DNA from: Beta vulgaris subsp. vulgaris
Lineage: Eukaryota; Streptophyta; Magnoliopsida; Caryophyllales; Amaranthaceae
Length of the DNA stretch: 64,000 nucleotides
Assembly (NCBI RefSeq): GCF_026745355.1
Contig: NC_079206.1
Span: 12,182,779 to 12,246,778 of the forward strand
Reading direction: 5' to 3'
Shown here: positions 35,933 to 47,721 of the stretch, one piece after another
Layout of the letters: every line of letters starts with the position of its first letter
How positions within the stretch are numbered: position 1 is the stretch's first letter
Program-made: the position numbers and the translations under genes
Notes under the pieces: model-generated
Told to the model about the DNA's origin: nothing
Databases searched by the model: none
What the model saw: only the letters and a program-made list of their open reading frames with translations

Positions 35933-36668
35933 CTCCCTCCGTTTCCTAAAGATCTTCCTTGTTACTATTACTACAGGAGAAATGATAAACATCTATCTGA
36001 TAGATGTTTGCAAACATCTATCAGGGAATAAAAAATAATAAAAGGCTGAAAAGGTGGTGATGTGGGTCCTAGAAAATAATAAAAGGCTGAAAAGGTGGTG
36101 ATGTGGGTCCCAGGAAATAGAAAAGTAATAAAACACTATTTATATTTCATGAATACTATTTGTTAGTTGCATAAACGCTATATGTAGTTACACAAACACT
36201 AGTTGTAGTAGCATGAACACTATTTTTCAGCTCGCAATTTTCGAGATCACTTTTTTGTTTGACTGACAGTTTGCGGTTTTCGAGATCACTTTTTTGTTTG
36301 GCTGACAACTTGTTTCCATGTATATTGACAGATTTATCCCTGATAGATGTTTGCAAACATCTATCAGTTAGATGTTTATCATTTCTCATTACTACAGATA
36401 CCAATGAGAATCAAGTTATGTAGGGTGTGGGGTGGGTAAAGTAGGAGAGAAAAATGGGTTAAGATAAATAAACAAATAAAAATGGGTTAAAGTAGGAGAG
36501 AGAGAGGGAGTAAATTGAATTAATAATGTAATGGTGGACCATATGATAGGGACATGAGAGGGTAAAAAGGGGAAAAAAATTCCAAATAAGGAATAAAGTA
36601 AAAGAGGGAAGATCTTTTGGAAACACACTTAAACGAAAAGAGGGAATATCTTTAGGAAACGGAGGGAG
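35933..36668. mobile_element. Mariner-like MITE containing a small MULE
   Basis: CTCCCTCCGTTTCCTAAAGA at the left pairs with TCTTTAGGAAACGGAGGGAG at the right, flanked by TA (35931-35932, 36669-36670). Without the inner element its own length is about 315 bp. Confidence 0.9.
35977..36387. mobile_element. Small MULE-like MITE
   Basis: Terminal inverted repeats of about 52 bp start GAGAAATGATAAACATCTA; each holds an inner palindrome around TGTTTGCAAACA. The 10-bp duplication ATTACTACAG flanks it (35967-35976 and 36388-36397), close to the 9-10 bp of MULEs. A 38-bp tandem duplication lies at 36030-36110. Confidence 0.85.
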
Positions 36669-36670
36669 TA

Positions 36671-38210
36671 TACTAGTATTTGGGACCCTGACAAATGCTC
36701 GTTCACTTCGTGGAGACGATATAGACTTTTGAAATTTTCACATACCCTATTTGAACGTACTTTTTATCCGATATACAACAACAAAAGTTATAATGTAAGA
36801 ATTTTAAATATTGTAATTCTAACATAAATAGGTTTTGTAGAAAAGCCTAATTCTATTTGCAATTTGTTGCTTTAATACTTTAGTATAGTCAATATTTCTT
36901 TTTATCCTTACTTTAATATAAATTTTTTAAATATAGTATAGAGGACTCTTACCTTAAAATAGTTTATAAACACTTTCCAATGATACAAAGATTAGACTTC
37001 TCCGAGCTATATATTAAATCTTATAATTGATTTACTATACTTGTGTTTTTCATTGTGAACAACCCAACTCTAGTTATTCTTATCCTAGACCCTATACATG
37101 TATTTTTATTACTTTAGAAAACTCTATTTATTTTTTTAAAAAATAACATGTCAGTTAATAAGCGCGACAACTTGAACTGAATGATGCATAATCCGACACC
37201 GACCCTACAACAAATCGAATTTTTAATCTGACTCTAACTCCGACATCCGATTCCAAAAATCCAACTCCGATTTAACTAAAAGTCCTAACATCCGTCTCTA
37301 ATCTGACCTTTTTTCTCCCTAATTTTTTCTAATAGAAAAATCTTCTATAATATAAATAATCTAATTAATAATAATCATATGAAAATCTTATATTGTACAA
37401 ATAATTTAAACATTAATTTTATTTTCAACATTCATTTCTTCAATAAAAAATCTTATATAATACAATTGCCTCAAAGTCAGAGTCATATTATACATACATA
37501 ATACATCAATATAAATAAATAAAAAAGGCCTTAAAGTTGGAGTCGGAATATTTTATGGGATCCGACTCCGACCTGACTCCGACTCAGAGTTGGACTTTTT
37601 AAACGGAGTTGGATGCAAATTATTGTTTTTTTTAGAGTCGGCTCGAATTTTTCCTTTCAGATCGGAGCGAACTAGGATCGAATTCGAGCTAGATGATCAT
37701 CCCTATCAATGAGTGTCGCAACCTCGTAAACTGGCTTTTGGACTCTACTCTTTGTATTAGTTATACGATTGATGATTACCAACCCTAAAAGCCTGGCCAA
37801 ACATTTTGTTAACAAATTAATCACTTTGGTTAAAATCCATAAACATAGCGGTATCATACTATCAATGGGAAGGTAAAAATTAGATAGCACCATTGACAAT
37901 TTTCCAAAAGAAAATGATGACTATTAAAGAGAATGCTGACTATTACATGAAATTGACAAAAGTCAATAATTAAATAGCACCATCGAGAATGCTCCAGAAG
38001 AGAATGATGACTATTAATAGCAACAACAGAAAAACTAACAAATAAAAGTAGAGAGCGGGCATTACCACGTTAATAAGATGAGAGAGGGTGGCGGGCCTGG
38101 CGGCTCATAAACCATAAACCCAAAACCAAACCGGGGATGGATGGACACATAGGAATCTAGGATCTTGATAAATAAATAGCAGTACTTTCTCCGTTTTAAA
38201 TTAAATATAA
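36671..38210. other. AT-rich intergenic DNA
   Basis: I see a low-complexity 'GGAGTCGGA/TCCGACTCC' cluster at 37180-37680, probably a degraded transposon, and no gene. Confidence 0.4.
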
Positions 38211-38295
38211 TACTCCTTCCATCTCATAATATAATACTTGTTTCTTTTTTATATGGTCTTCAAGATGTAACTTTGAGTCTTTGACATTTAATATC

Positions 38296-38449
38296 AATTG
38301 AATAATATTATATGTAAAGGGATAATATTAAATTGTAAAGGGTAAAAGGGTACTTTCATAGTCATAGGTCTGTATTGTAAACACTATATATATTGAATGC
38401 CAGGTTAACCTACAAGGGGGTTAACACAATTATTTCTCATACTTGTACA
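38296..38449 (+). repeat. 5' LTR of the copia element
   Basis: It is a short LTR ending CATACTTGTACA and contains TATATATA at about 38385. Confidence 0.88.
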
Positions 38450-38578
38450 TGGTATCACATCCAGCGATTTCCTAAAAGAATTTTTTTCTCTCTCTCCAAT
38501 TTTTTTTTCCCTTTTCACGTGCAAGAAACTATTTTTTTTCTCTTTTCTTGGTTTCTTCTACGTTCTTTGTTCCTGGCC

Positions 38579-40120
38579 ATGGATTTTACCACCAGTCCAC
38601 CAATCCTTCCGCTGCCACTGCTGCCCCATTGCAGCCTTCTCCGCCGACTGCTTCTGCCTCCCCGCCGTTCACGTCGGCGACCGCCGCTGCCGCCGTGGCC
38701 CAGTTCGTCTCTGGTGGCCTGCAACACTATGCTGCGTTCCCCTTCTCGCAGCCTCTTCTTCCGGCTGCCGTTCCACCGTCGCCACTCCGCGACAACTCCG
38801 GCCACATCTCGCCGGCAGCCGCCTCGACGCTGCAAGTTCCAGGCTGGACCACATCAGGCCATGTCGTGTCTACAATACCTGCCACGATGCACAGCCCTGC
38901 CTCCTCCTCGCGTGTGCACCCACGCCACCCTCCAGGCTTCTCGATCCCACCACTGTTTCCGACCACCGGCGCCGTAAATCCGGCCGGTTTTCCGTCACAG
39001 TCCATGCCTCAATATTCCGGCACCTCCTCCCAATCGTCTGTGTTTTCTCTACCGACTTTATCGGCGCCGAATCTCACGAATTTGGTAACGATTACTTTAT
39101 CTTCTCCTGAGGATTATTTATTATGGAAAACGCAAGTAACTTGCCTGCTACTTTCACATCAATTACTTGGTATTGTTGATGGTACTGCTGTTATTCCTTC
39201 GCCTACTATTATTGATGATTCTGGTAATACTGTTCCCAATGTTCATTTTTATGAATATTTTCGTATAAATCAGCAAGTGAAATCGTGGATTTTTGCCACC
39301 TTATCTAGGGATGTGTTTGTGGATGTTCATGATTTTTCTACCTTTGTAGAAATTTGGACTCGATTACAATCTAGATTTATGCATGCTAGTATGGCTAGAT
39401 CCATGGAATTAAAGGGTCGATTAACTCGTATTAAAAAGACTGCTTCCCAGACCATGGATGGATATTTACGTGAGATTAAGTTGATTGCTGATTCCCTTGC
39501 TGCTATTCAATGTTCTGTGTCGAACCAGGATTTAGTGCAGTATACCCTTTTTGGTTTAGATCGTGATTTTGAGTACGATCATATAGTTACTATCCTCCTG
39601 CATTATCCATTCCCGATTAGTTTTGATGATTTACGTCCCAAGTTGCTACTGCATGAACAAAGATTGATAAATTCTAAGGATGCATCTGATCCCTCATCCC
39701 ATCATGCCTTACTTGCCGTTAAATCTACTGGTACTGGTTCAAGTTCCTCCTCCCAGACTAATTCTGGAGGGAGAAATCGGGGAAGGAATAACAGAAACAG
39801 AGGTGGTAATAATAATCGTGGAGGAAACAATGCTCGGAATAATAATAATGGTGGGAATGGTGGCAACAATAATAATCGTGGATCTGGAGGAAACAACAAC
39901 AACAATGGTAATCGGGGACGCTCAAATGGTATAAGTAAATTTTCTAACTTGTCATCCTATAGTATGCCTTGCCTAGATTATATTACTAATAATTTGTCGT
40001 CTGCAGGGAGTCATTCATCAAATAGTAACAATGTTACCTCTACCCCTACTTCCAATACATGTGGTTTGTGTTGATTTCCAGGTCACCAAGCTGCCTACTG
40101 TCCCCAGCGTTTCAATCATA
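38579..40120 (+). pseudogene. Copia gag, with in-frame TGA inside the zinc knuckle
   Basis: The ATG at 38579 begins 'MDFTTSPP', but the gag reading continues in a neighbouring phase, so one base was gained or lost near the start. The conserved part reads 'LSSPEDYLLWKTQVTCLLLS' and 'FAEIWTRLQSRF'-like sequence (UBN2/gag domain), followed by an Arg/Gly/Asn-rich stretch (39760-39940) that would bind RNA. The CCHC knuckle is 'CGLC' + stop + 'FPGHQAAYC': TGA at 40072-40074 replaces a Trp-type codon. Gag would build the particle. Confidence 0.88.
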
Positions 40121-41940
40121 ACTTTGTTCCCTCCTCCTCCGAAAGTGTCACTCGAGCCTTAGCTGCACTGTCTGTTGGTGGTGAAGCTAATGACTCAGTC
40201 TGGTACCGGATTCAGCGCTGCTGGCTGCTCCACATGACTCCTCAGGATGGTACGTTCTCTATTAAAACTCCTTATACTCGGTCTTGTTGTGTTGTAGTTG
40301 GTAATGGTACCTTACTCCCAATTAAAAGTACTGGTAGTTTAACTTTAAAAACTGCAAGTCGTCCCCTCCGTTTAACATCTGTCTGTCATGTCCCTAATTT
40401 GAAACATAATTATTATCAGTTAACAAGTTGTGTCATGAAAATGATTGTGTTGTGAGTTTTGATAAAAACTCTGTTTATGTTAAGGACCAGATAACGGGGG
40501 AGTTCTGCTTCAGGGAACCAGTAAACAAGGTGTCTACCCTCTTCAACCCAGCATTGTCCCTCCTGAGCCTTCAGTTCCTGCTTTCCTAGCCACTAAGGAG
40601 TCGGGTGACGTGTGGCATGCTCGCCTGGGTCATACATCTTCTACATTATAGGAAAATTATGTTCAAATAAATATATCACATGTACCTCTAAATTTCATGA
40701 TGATTGTGTAGGCTGTAAGCAAGGAAAAATACGTTTACCTTTTGATTCTGTTGAACATCTTTCTACATATCCATTATATAAAATTCATAGTGATCTTTGG
40801 CAATCTCCTGTTTTGTCAAATCAATTATATCGATATTATGTTGTGTTTGTTGATGATTTTTACGTATTCCTGGATTTATCCTTTACGTCGAAAATCGAAG
40901 TTTATTCTAAATTCCTTATGTTTCAAAAGATGGTTGAAAATTTTTTAATTGCAAAATTAAAATATTTCAAAGTGATGGAGGAAGGGAATTTGATAATTCT
41001 CCTCTTCTTCAACATTTTTCTGACAATGGTATTATTTTTCAAAAATCTTGTCCCCACACTCCAGCTCAAAACGGTTTGCAGAACGTAAACATCGTCATAT
41101 CATTGAAATGGCTCGTACTATGATTATTCATTCTGACTTTCCTGCTGAATTTTGGGTTGATGCATCATATACTGCCACTTACACTATCAATCGATTACCC
41201 AGCTCGGTTTTAGGGGGTGTTTCTCCTTTTGAAAAATTATTTCATCGTCCTCCTTCCTATCAATTTTTGAAAACATTTGGATGTGAATGCTTTCCCTTGT
41301 TTCTGGACTCCAAAAATCACAAACTGCAACCTAAATCTAAAACCTGTGTTTTTATTGGATATGCATTGGAATATAAAGGGTATCGATGTTTTGATCCTAC
41401 TACCAAGAGAGTCTACACTAGTCGTCATGTCTTGTTTCATGAACATAAATTTCCGTATCGTGCCCTTGTGAGTAGTCAACCCACTACTCCTTATACATCG
41501 CCAAAGGTCTTAGAACTAGATTGGACTCCCACGAATGTTGCGTCGTCCCATGTGTCTAGCATCCCTATGGCCCCCTTGGGACCATCGAGTCTTCCTCGTT
41601 GCATGCCTCCACCCGCCGTGTCCCCTCTTTTGGTCTCGGCTGCTCGGTCTCGAGCTGCCTCGCCTAGGTTCCCCGACGCCCAAGCATTCGTCAATCCCCC
41701 AGCTGCCTCACCCGCGCCTGCTGGCCCAGCAGCTTCGCCTGCTCTTCCCGCAGCGTCACTTGCTACCCCACCAACTTCCCTTGCAGGCTCTGCCTCGTTC
41801 GCTGGCCGCCCATCCCACGCTGGCGTGCCTAGCGATGCCCCTAGCTCGACCGAGCCCTCTTGCTCGCCTCTCCTTGGCCCCCCTCCTGTGTCGCCTAGTC
41901 TTGAGTCCCCCCTGTCACTCCTCCCTCGTCGTCAGTAGCT
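40121..41940 (+). pseudogene. Copia protease remnant and integrase, broken
   Basis: The protease region starts 'ANDSVWY' at 40190, but the expected Asp-Ser-Gly is disturbed by indels ('RIQRCWLLHMTP' is read instead). GAG-pre-integrase is 'DVWHARLGHTSS' at 40608. The integrase core follows, 'CVGCKQGKIRLPFDSVEH', 'IHSDLW' and 'YYVVFVDDF', and loses frame at 40980-41090. It then returns as 'AERKHRHIIEMARTMIIHSD' and 'GCECFPLFLDSKNHKLQPKS'. A Pro/Ala/Ser-rich linker (41540-41930) ends in a TAG. Confidence 0.88.
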
Positions 41941-43290
41941 AACCATCATCCGATGGTTACGCGTCTCAAAGTTGGTGTGTCCAAGCCCAAAATATTCATG
42001 AACTTAAAAACTGATATAACTGAGTCTGAACCTACAAATTTTAAACAAGCTTCTAAAGACTCACGTTGGCGTCAAGCTATGCTAGATGAATATAATGCTT
42101 TGATTAAAAATGACACATGAGAGTTGGTACCTCGCAACTATGATAAGAATTTGCTTGGTTGTAAGTGGGTCTACAAGATTAAATATCATTCTGATGGGTC
42201 TGTGGAGCGGTTCAAAGCCAGACTTGTTGTTTTTGGCAATCACCAGCAGGCAGGTATTGATTACTTTGAAACCTTTAGTCCTGTTGTTAAACCTACTACT
42301 GTTCGCTTGGTTCTTACTATTGCAGTTTCTCTTAAATGGTCTATTCGTCAGTTAGATGTCAAAAATGCATTTCTTCATGGTTTTCTTAATGAAGAGGTTT
42401 ATATGCGTCAACCTCCGGTTTTTATTCATCCATCTAAACCTACTCATATTTGTCGTCTCAGAAAGTCCATTTATGGTTTGAAACAGGCTCCTAGGGCCTG
42501 GTTCTCCCGGTTTAGCAACTTTCTTTTATCTATTAGTTTCAAGTGCAGCAGTTGTGACACTTCTATGTTCACTCTCAAATATCGTGGTCATCTCATTATT
42601 CTTCTCTTATATGTTGATGACATTGTCCTTACTGGTAGTAGTCCTCTTGTTGCCAAATTCATCTCTGTTCTTTCTTCTCAATATGCTATGAAGGATTTAG
42701 GGGATCTTCATTATTTCTTAGGTGTACAGGTTGTGCGTACTCCCTCTGGTTTATTTTTATCTCAACATAAGTATGTTTCTGATTTACTTCGTAAATTCCA
42801 TCTTCATACTGTTAAACCAGTTACCACTCCTGTTGTCTCTAGCGTAACATTGTCTCTGCTTGATGGAGAACTTCTTGCTGATCCCACAGATTATCGTAGT
42901 ATGGTTGGTGCATTGCAGTACTTAACTATGACTCGTCCTGATATTGCTTATGCTGTTAATATGGTGTCCCAGTTTATGCATGCTCCTCGTACTACTCACC
43001 TTCATGCTGTAAAAAGAATTTTCAGATATCTGCAGGGCACTTTGGATTATGGGCTGTATTTATACAACAACAGCTCTCCTACTATTATTCTTGCCTATTC
43101 TGATGCAGATTGGGCAGGATGTCCTGACACACGACGTTCTACTACTGGCTATGCTGTTTTTCTTGGGAAGAATTTAATATCCTGGCGTTCTAAAACGCAA
43201 CCTACTGTTTCCAAATCCTCCACTGAAGCTGAATACAGGGCAGTTGCCTACACAGCTGCAGAAACTATTTGGCTCAAGCAACTTCTTGCC
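41941..43290 (+). pseudogene. Copia reverse transcriptase and RNase H, 5' part
   Basis: A 441-codon frame from 42124 carries the RT blocks 'LGCKWVYKIKYHSDGSVERF', 'DYFETFSPVVKPTTVRLVL', 'QLDVKNAFLHGFLNEEVYM', 'LKQAPRAWFSRF' and the catalytic 'LLLYVDDIVLTGS'. RNase H motifs 'AYSDADWAGCPDTRRSTTGY' and 'SSTEAEYRAVAYTAAETIWL' follow. The upstream part 'ALIKNDT' is cut off by TGA at 42118-42120, again a Trp codon in related elements. At 43290 a DNA transposon interrupts RNase H. Confidence 0.93.
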
Positions 43291-44713
43291 AGGCCCGGTC
43301 CTGACAATTCATGGGCCCTAGGCGAGTTAAGATACATAGGCCCTTTATCCAAAAACGTACTACCATTTTTATATTTAGTTGTATCATATTCGTGTTTTGA
43401 ATGTCTTTCGCCGATATATATAACTACCCTAACTATTTTATTTAGGTAAATTGAAAAAAAAAGTAATGTGTATAAATTCCACATGCTTATCAGAGCTCTT
43501 TGCTGTTAAACTTCCCCGATCTAGTTGTTCTCATATTTCTTGTTTCACTTCTCAATAAATACTTTAAGTAGAACATTTCAATAATCCTAAAATTAAGCAA
43601 ACATATAATCAAGCACATGAAGATAACAATAACACCTAAGTCCTAAAGCAATGGAACTCTCGATTTCGGTTCTTGAAGTAAAATACGTTGTAATTTTCGG
43701 AATTTGTTATTTAAATTCTTTCGACAACACATTACAATAAAACAAAATACAATATGTATTGTAATTTAGTATCTCAAAAAAAAAACCAAATAAACAAATG
43801 ACAAAATATTTTCCTATTCATGTAGACATATAATATCGAAATTATTGTAGGCAAATTGAAGTACTAATGTATGAATGCTAAATCTAGTAAATAAGCATAA
43901 TGTATTTCCTGTAAAATATGTTTCTAACAGGTAAATGCAACTGAGATGAGAGAGTTAGGAAAACATACATCAAAGCGAAACGTGAGGCTCCACCTGGTGA
44001 GAAGCCTGAGCCAGTTAGGACTCATTCTTCAAGGTTCATCCCTCTTAAGTGAAGAGGTCATATTACATTTTCTCAGCTTATAGAAGTATAGAACTCAGTC
44101 GCTCTAGATTTTTTTGTTTTAATATGCCATCATTGGCTCTTTTAAGAGTACTATGATTTTTGCGAGCTGTTTGGATTACCCGGATGTGTTTGATCATACT
44201 TCTATTCTGGCAATGAATTAAGTTTTATTGAACGTTCAAAAAAAAAAAACATACATCAAATGGTAAGAAACTCGCCGGAAATGGTGGAAGTTACCGGGAA
44301 TCTTCAAATGATAATGGATGTTGATAATGTGATTATTTGTTAATGAATTTCTTTTTGCCTCATTTATCTTCTATAAGGAATAATTACACTTGATATTAAT
44401 TTGAAAAACTTGGAAGCTTAAAAGGGAAGAAAGAAGAGTTAGGACAACAATGGCGAATTGGAAAAGTTAAAAAGGGAAATTAACTTTTTATGTAAAAGAA
44501 ATTAATTACTGACAGCTAATAACCAATATGCATTAAATAGGAAATGTTTCTTTTTTACTTTTCTTTCGTTTACCTTCTACTGCTTTCCTTACCTGCTAGG
44601 CTGCTAACATCTAGCGAGTTAGGACAACTAGCGAATTTTTTTTACATCCGGGCCCCTTGTAAGCGTGGGCTCTGGACAACTGCCCCTCCAAACAAGGCTC
44701 AGGGCCGGGCCTG
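43291..44713. mobile_element. MULE-like DNA transposon inside copia RNase H
   Basis: The left end AGGCCCGGTCCTGAC and the right end CTCAGGGCCGGGCCTG are inverted repeats of about 15 bp. The 9-bp duplication CTTCTTGCC (43282-43290 and 44714-44722) fits Mutator-like elements. There is no transposase. It contains a retroposed S15 pseudogene, and 44290-44640 is AT-rich with no gene. Confidence 0.8.
43975..44246 (+). pseudogene. RPS15: Processed pseudogene of 40S ribosomal protein S15
   Basis: The first 78 bases translate as AKREAPPGEKPEPVRTH followed directly by SSRFIPLK and a stop (44050-44052). Both pieces belong to plant cytosolic S15: the first is an internal segment, the second the exact C-terminus. 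About 55 residues between a 'VRTH' and an 'ATH' position are missing. A 3' UTR-like stretch of about 185 bp ends in 12 A (44238-44249). The segment is flanked by the 14-bp repeat AAACATACATCAAA (43961-43974 and 44247-44260). 5' truncation, poly-A and a target duplication are the signs of LINE-driven retroposition. It cannot make S15. Confidence 0.9.
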
Positions 44714-44722
44714 CTTCTTGCC

Positions 44723-44995
44723 GATATTGACCATTTTTTCCGTCGTCCTGTGATTGTCTATTGCGACAATGTCTCTGCTACTTATCTCACTGCTAATCCA
44801 GTTCATCATGATCGTAGCAAACATATCGATGTTGACTATTACTTTGTTCGAGAAATGGTTGCCAAGGGAGGTCTTATTGTTAGACATGTTCCTACACAGT
44901 CTCAGGTTGCAGACATCTTTACTAAAGGCCTATCTACTGACTTATTTACTAAACATCGTACCAATCTATCCGTTGTTTCACCCCGTAAAGATTGA
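44723..44995 (+). pseudogene. Copia RNase H, 3' part
   Basis: After the inserted transposon the frame resumes with 'VIVYCDNVSATYLTANPVHH', 'SKHIDVDYYFVREMV' and 'HVPTQSQVADIFTKGL', the usual end of copia RNase H. The stop is just before the polypurine tract. Confidence 0.92.
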
Positions 44996-44999
44996 GGGG

Positions 45000-45154
45000 T
45001 GTATTGTATAATATTATATGTAAAGGGATAATATTATATTGTAAAGGGTAGAAGGGTACTTTCATAGTCATAGGTCTGTATTGTAAACACTATATATATT
45101 GAATGCCATGTTAACCTACAAGGGGTTAACACAATTATTTCCCATACTTGAACA
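45000..45154 (+). repeat. 3' LTR of the copia element
   Basis: It begins TGTATTGTATAATATT after GAGGGG and ends CATACTTGAACA, and is about 95% like the 5' LTR. Confidence 0.92.
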
Positions 45155-45346
45155 ATATCTTCAATCCCGTATTAATAAAAAAAATATAAAAGGTCGATAT
45201 TATAAAACTAGACATTGAGACGAATCTAACAAGATTCGACATGAATGTGTTTTTTTATATATACAAATGATAATATTCGGTCAAAAATTTTAAAATTTGA
45301 CCCACCAAAAATGAAGTAGACATTATAACATGGGACGGAGGAAGTA

Positions 45347-45779
45347 AGTTGGAATATATATTTTCTTAGTTAAAATTTTTTAGGGTAAGATTAGGAAGAA
45401 GTAAAGGTATGTGACTAAGTTAATAAAAAGAGAGAAAGCCGGATTACATAAAAAGTAAAAACATATGACTAAGTTAATAATTAATTAGTTTTAATAAGAA
45501 TTTATTTGCAATTTCACATTTAAAATCTTTATCAAGAATAGAAAGAAATAAAATATTATACTTAAGAAATTTCTGTTTTTAAAAATCTTTGTATTTAATT
45601 TGAAACTGAGGGAGTGTATGAAATTGGAGATTTTAATAACAGAAAAAAATAAACGTTGGTAAAACTGTAATTGGCTTATTCTCAACTTCTCAAGTCGGTG
45701 CTTGTATATAAAAAAAAAAACTTCTGAAGTCGGTGATGTTTGTGTGCATGCAACTGACACTCAATCACTGTCACCTCAA
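45347..45779 (+). promoter_or_regulatory. Presumed promoter region of the SUVH gene
   Basis: This AT-rich stretch lies between the MITE and the presumed first, non-coding exon. I cannot name a TATA box with certainty. Confidence 0.3.
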
Positions 45780-47721
45780 TTTTATCGAAGTTTCGCTCAA
45801 AACCTCCGTTTCTTTCTGATTTTCGGTATTTTCTCTTTTTCAATTTTGTCAACGTTTATTTTCGTTTGTTAATAAGGTTATTTAAGATTTTAGTTTTAGT
45901 GTGTCTGTTTGTTTGTTAATAGGGTTTTTTAGTTCAAGATTTTAGTTTTGGTAATCTATCCTTAATTTGTTCATGTTGCATGCAGCTTCTTTTCACCTTT
46001 CCTGTGATGGGTATGTGTTAATTAAAATCCTTGATTGTTATCTTCCATCTAATCTTGAGTTATTACAATTTAGTAAGTAATTCAGTATAATTGTATTTTG
46101 TCTGATACCAATTTTATGTAATTACTATTAATTGGGATTTGAGTATAATTTAGCATAATATACCGGGTAATTCAACTAATTTGTACCCAATTAAAGAAGT
46201 GTAAGCCCACAAGTTTATGGTAGTTGAGATGAGTTTGCTTCATTAGTTGTGTAACATGCATCAATGATATAGATCTGATAGATTTGATAAAGATTAAGTG
46301 ATGAAAGAGTGTTCGTTGAGAATTGTTGTATACACCCGAGTGTACATAGAAAACCTACATATAGGCACACTAAAGGGGGTAACAATGTTCATTTTGCTCA
46401 TTTGCATCTTCAGATGAACATATTTTTCGTCGGAACGTGTGAAAACTTTGTTTTAGGTGTATAATAGAACATACTGATGAATTAAAGGTAAGATGACTAG
46501 ATGAGTAAGGCAAGGCTTAGATAGTTTTGATGAGTTAAGTGACATTTTACACTTGTGGATTCGCTAGTTGTTTGGAATTAATTTTGCACCATACGTACTG
46601 AGAGATGAGGTTTAATGAAACAAAGAGGTAAATTGGAGGTCACCGGAAGGCGGACATATTATGGCTTACCTAGAGCTTCAAGAGGACATGTCCCCTGATA
46701 GGAATGGTTCTAGAATCCATGCAACTGATTGAATAGGTTCTCATCTATGTATTGGATTTTGGGTTGTTTGGTTATTTGGTTGCTTGTGGAACGATAATAT
46801 TTGCCATAGTAAGGGTGAGTTTTTGTGGGATGCAGTACAGTGGTTTGTATTACTTTACTTTGGTGCCGATCTCTGGCTCCTCCCCCCTAGATGGATGCTT
46901 TAGTGATGTGTTTTTGGAGGTTGGCAAACGATTTTTTTGTATGGGTAATGACCTCTACTTTGTACTAATTTTCGTGTTTACAATAAGTTTTTCTACTTGA
47001 GAAACATTATTTCCGTGTTGGTTTCTGGAAAGTAACCTCTTAGGCTGTGTACGTCTAAATCTCGCCAAAGCTTTTTGCCATCTTCGGGATCTTAATTGAT
47101 TTTGTTATTGTATTGGTAGTTGACACTACAAAGGTATATGTCATTGGTGTTTGTATTAAAGCTAATTTAAGGATACATGAACTATATCCTTTTAGTTATT
47201 TGGGTTAGGGGTATATGTCTGAACATTTTCTTTTGATGCTATATATACCCAAACACTAAACCACTACTCTTGGGTCTAGCTTGTGTCGTTGTGTACTTGT
47301 GGACTTTTGCTTGGAAAAGATTTGCAAAAAACTCTCCTGGCTCTTGTTCATATTTCTTGTTAAGGAGAAAAGGGTTGAGGACTTTGATGTTAGGTTTATT
47401 TATCTGATTAAAGTACTCCTTGACTCAATGTGTTGAAACTATCTCAATGTCAATCCATTCTTTTTGCTGGATTCATCTCGTGTGTTTTTTGTTTCAAGTT
47501 ATTTTTGTTTATCTCCAGTGAAATGAAAGTGTGTTGTATTAATTAGAGTTCACCTTTTGCTTTGATAGGGTTAAGCAAGGAGAGGATTTAAGCTCAGTGA
47601 TTGGTGTGGAGAAGTTGGATAAGTAATATTGTTCTTTCCTCATAGCCCCACGAATAATTGAAAGGCGAACAATACCAGCTATCTTCCTAACGGCCGTGGA
47701 TCGCTTTCCACACTGAACAGC
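45780..47721 (+). other. Presumed 5' UTR exon(s) and intron of the SUVH gene
   Basis: A pyrimidine-rich leader at 45780-46010 ('CAATTTTATCGAAG...TTTCACCTTTCCTGTGATGG') is followed by the donor-like GTATGTGT at 46011. Acceptor-like TTTGATAG occurs at 47568, about 150 bases before the ATG. The frames in between (for example 46752-47000) have no support. Intron placement is an inference. Confidence 0.4.

Larger units (their letters stand above)
38296..45154 (+). mobile_element. Ty1/copia retrotransposon with nested insertion
   Basis: LTRs of about 155 bp (38296-38449 and 45000-45154) enclose gag, protease remnant, integrase, RT and RNase H in the copia order (integrase before RT). The duplication ATATC flanks it (38291-38295 and 45155-45159). 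TGGTATCA at 38450 is the initiator-Met tRNA primer site, and ATTGAGGGG before the 3' LTR is the polypurine tract. The LTRs differ at about seven positions in 150. The 5' LTR lacks the first TG. Frameshifts, stops and an inserted DNA element make it inactive. Confidence 0.95.
38213..45344. mobile_element. Mariner-like MITE split by a Ty1/copia element
   Basis: Left end CTCCTTCCATCTCATAATAT (38213) and right end ATGGGACGGAGGAAG-like sequence (ending 45344) are flanked by TA. The copia element separates the two halves with a 5-bp duplication. Confidence 0.7.

Noticed and set aside
38393..38977. 194-codon frame overlapping the copia gag start
   Set aside because: Only the first codons from 38579 look like the gag start; the rest is the wrong phase of the gag region.
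46752..47000. 82-codon frame upstream of the SUVH gene
   Set aside because: It lies in the presumed 5' UTR intron, with no similarity or splice context to support it.
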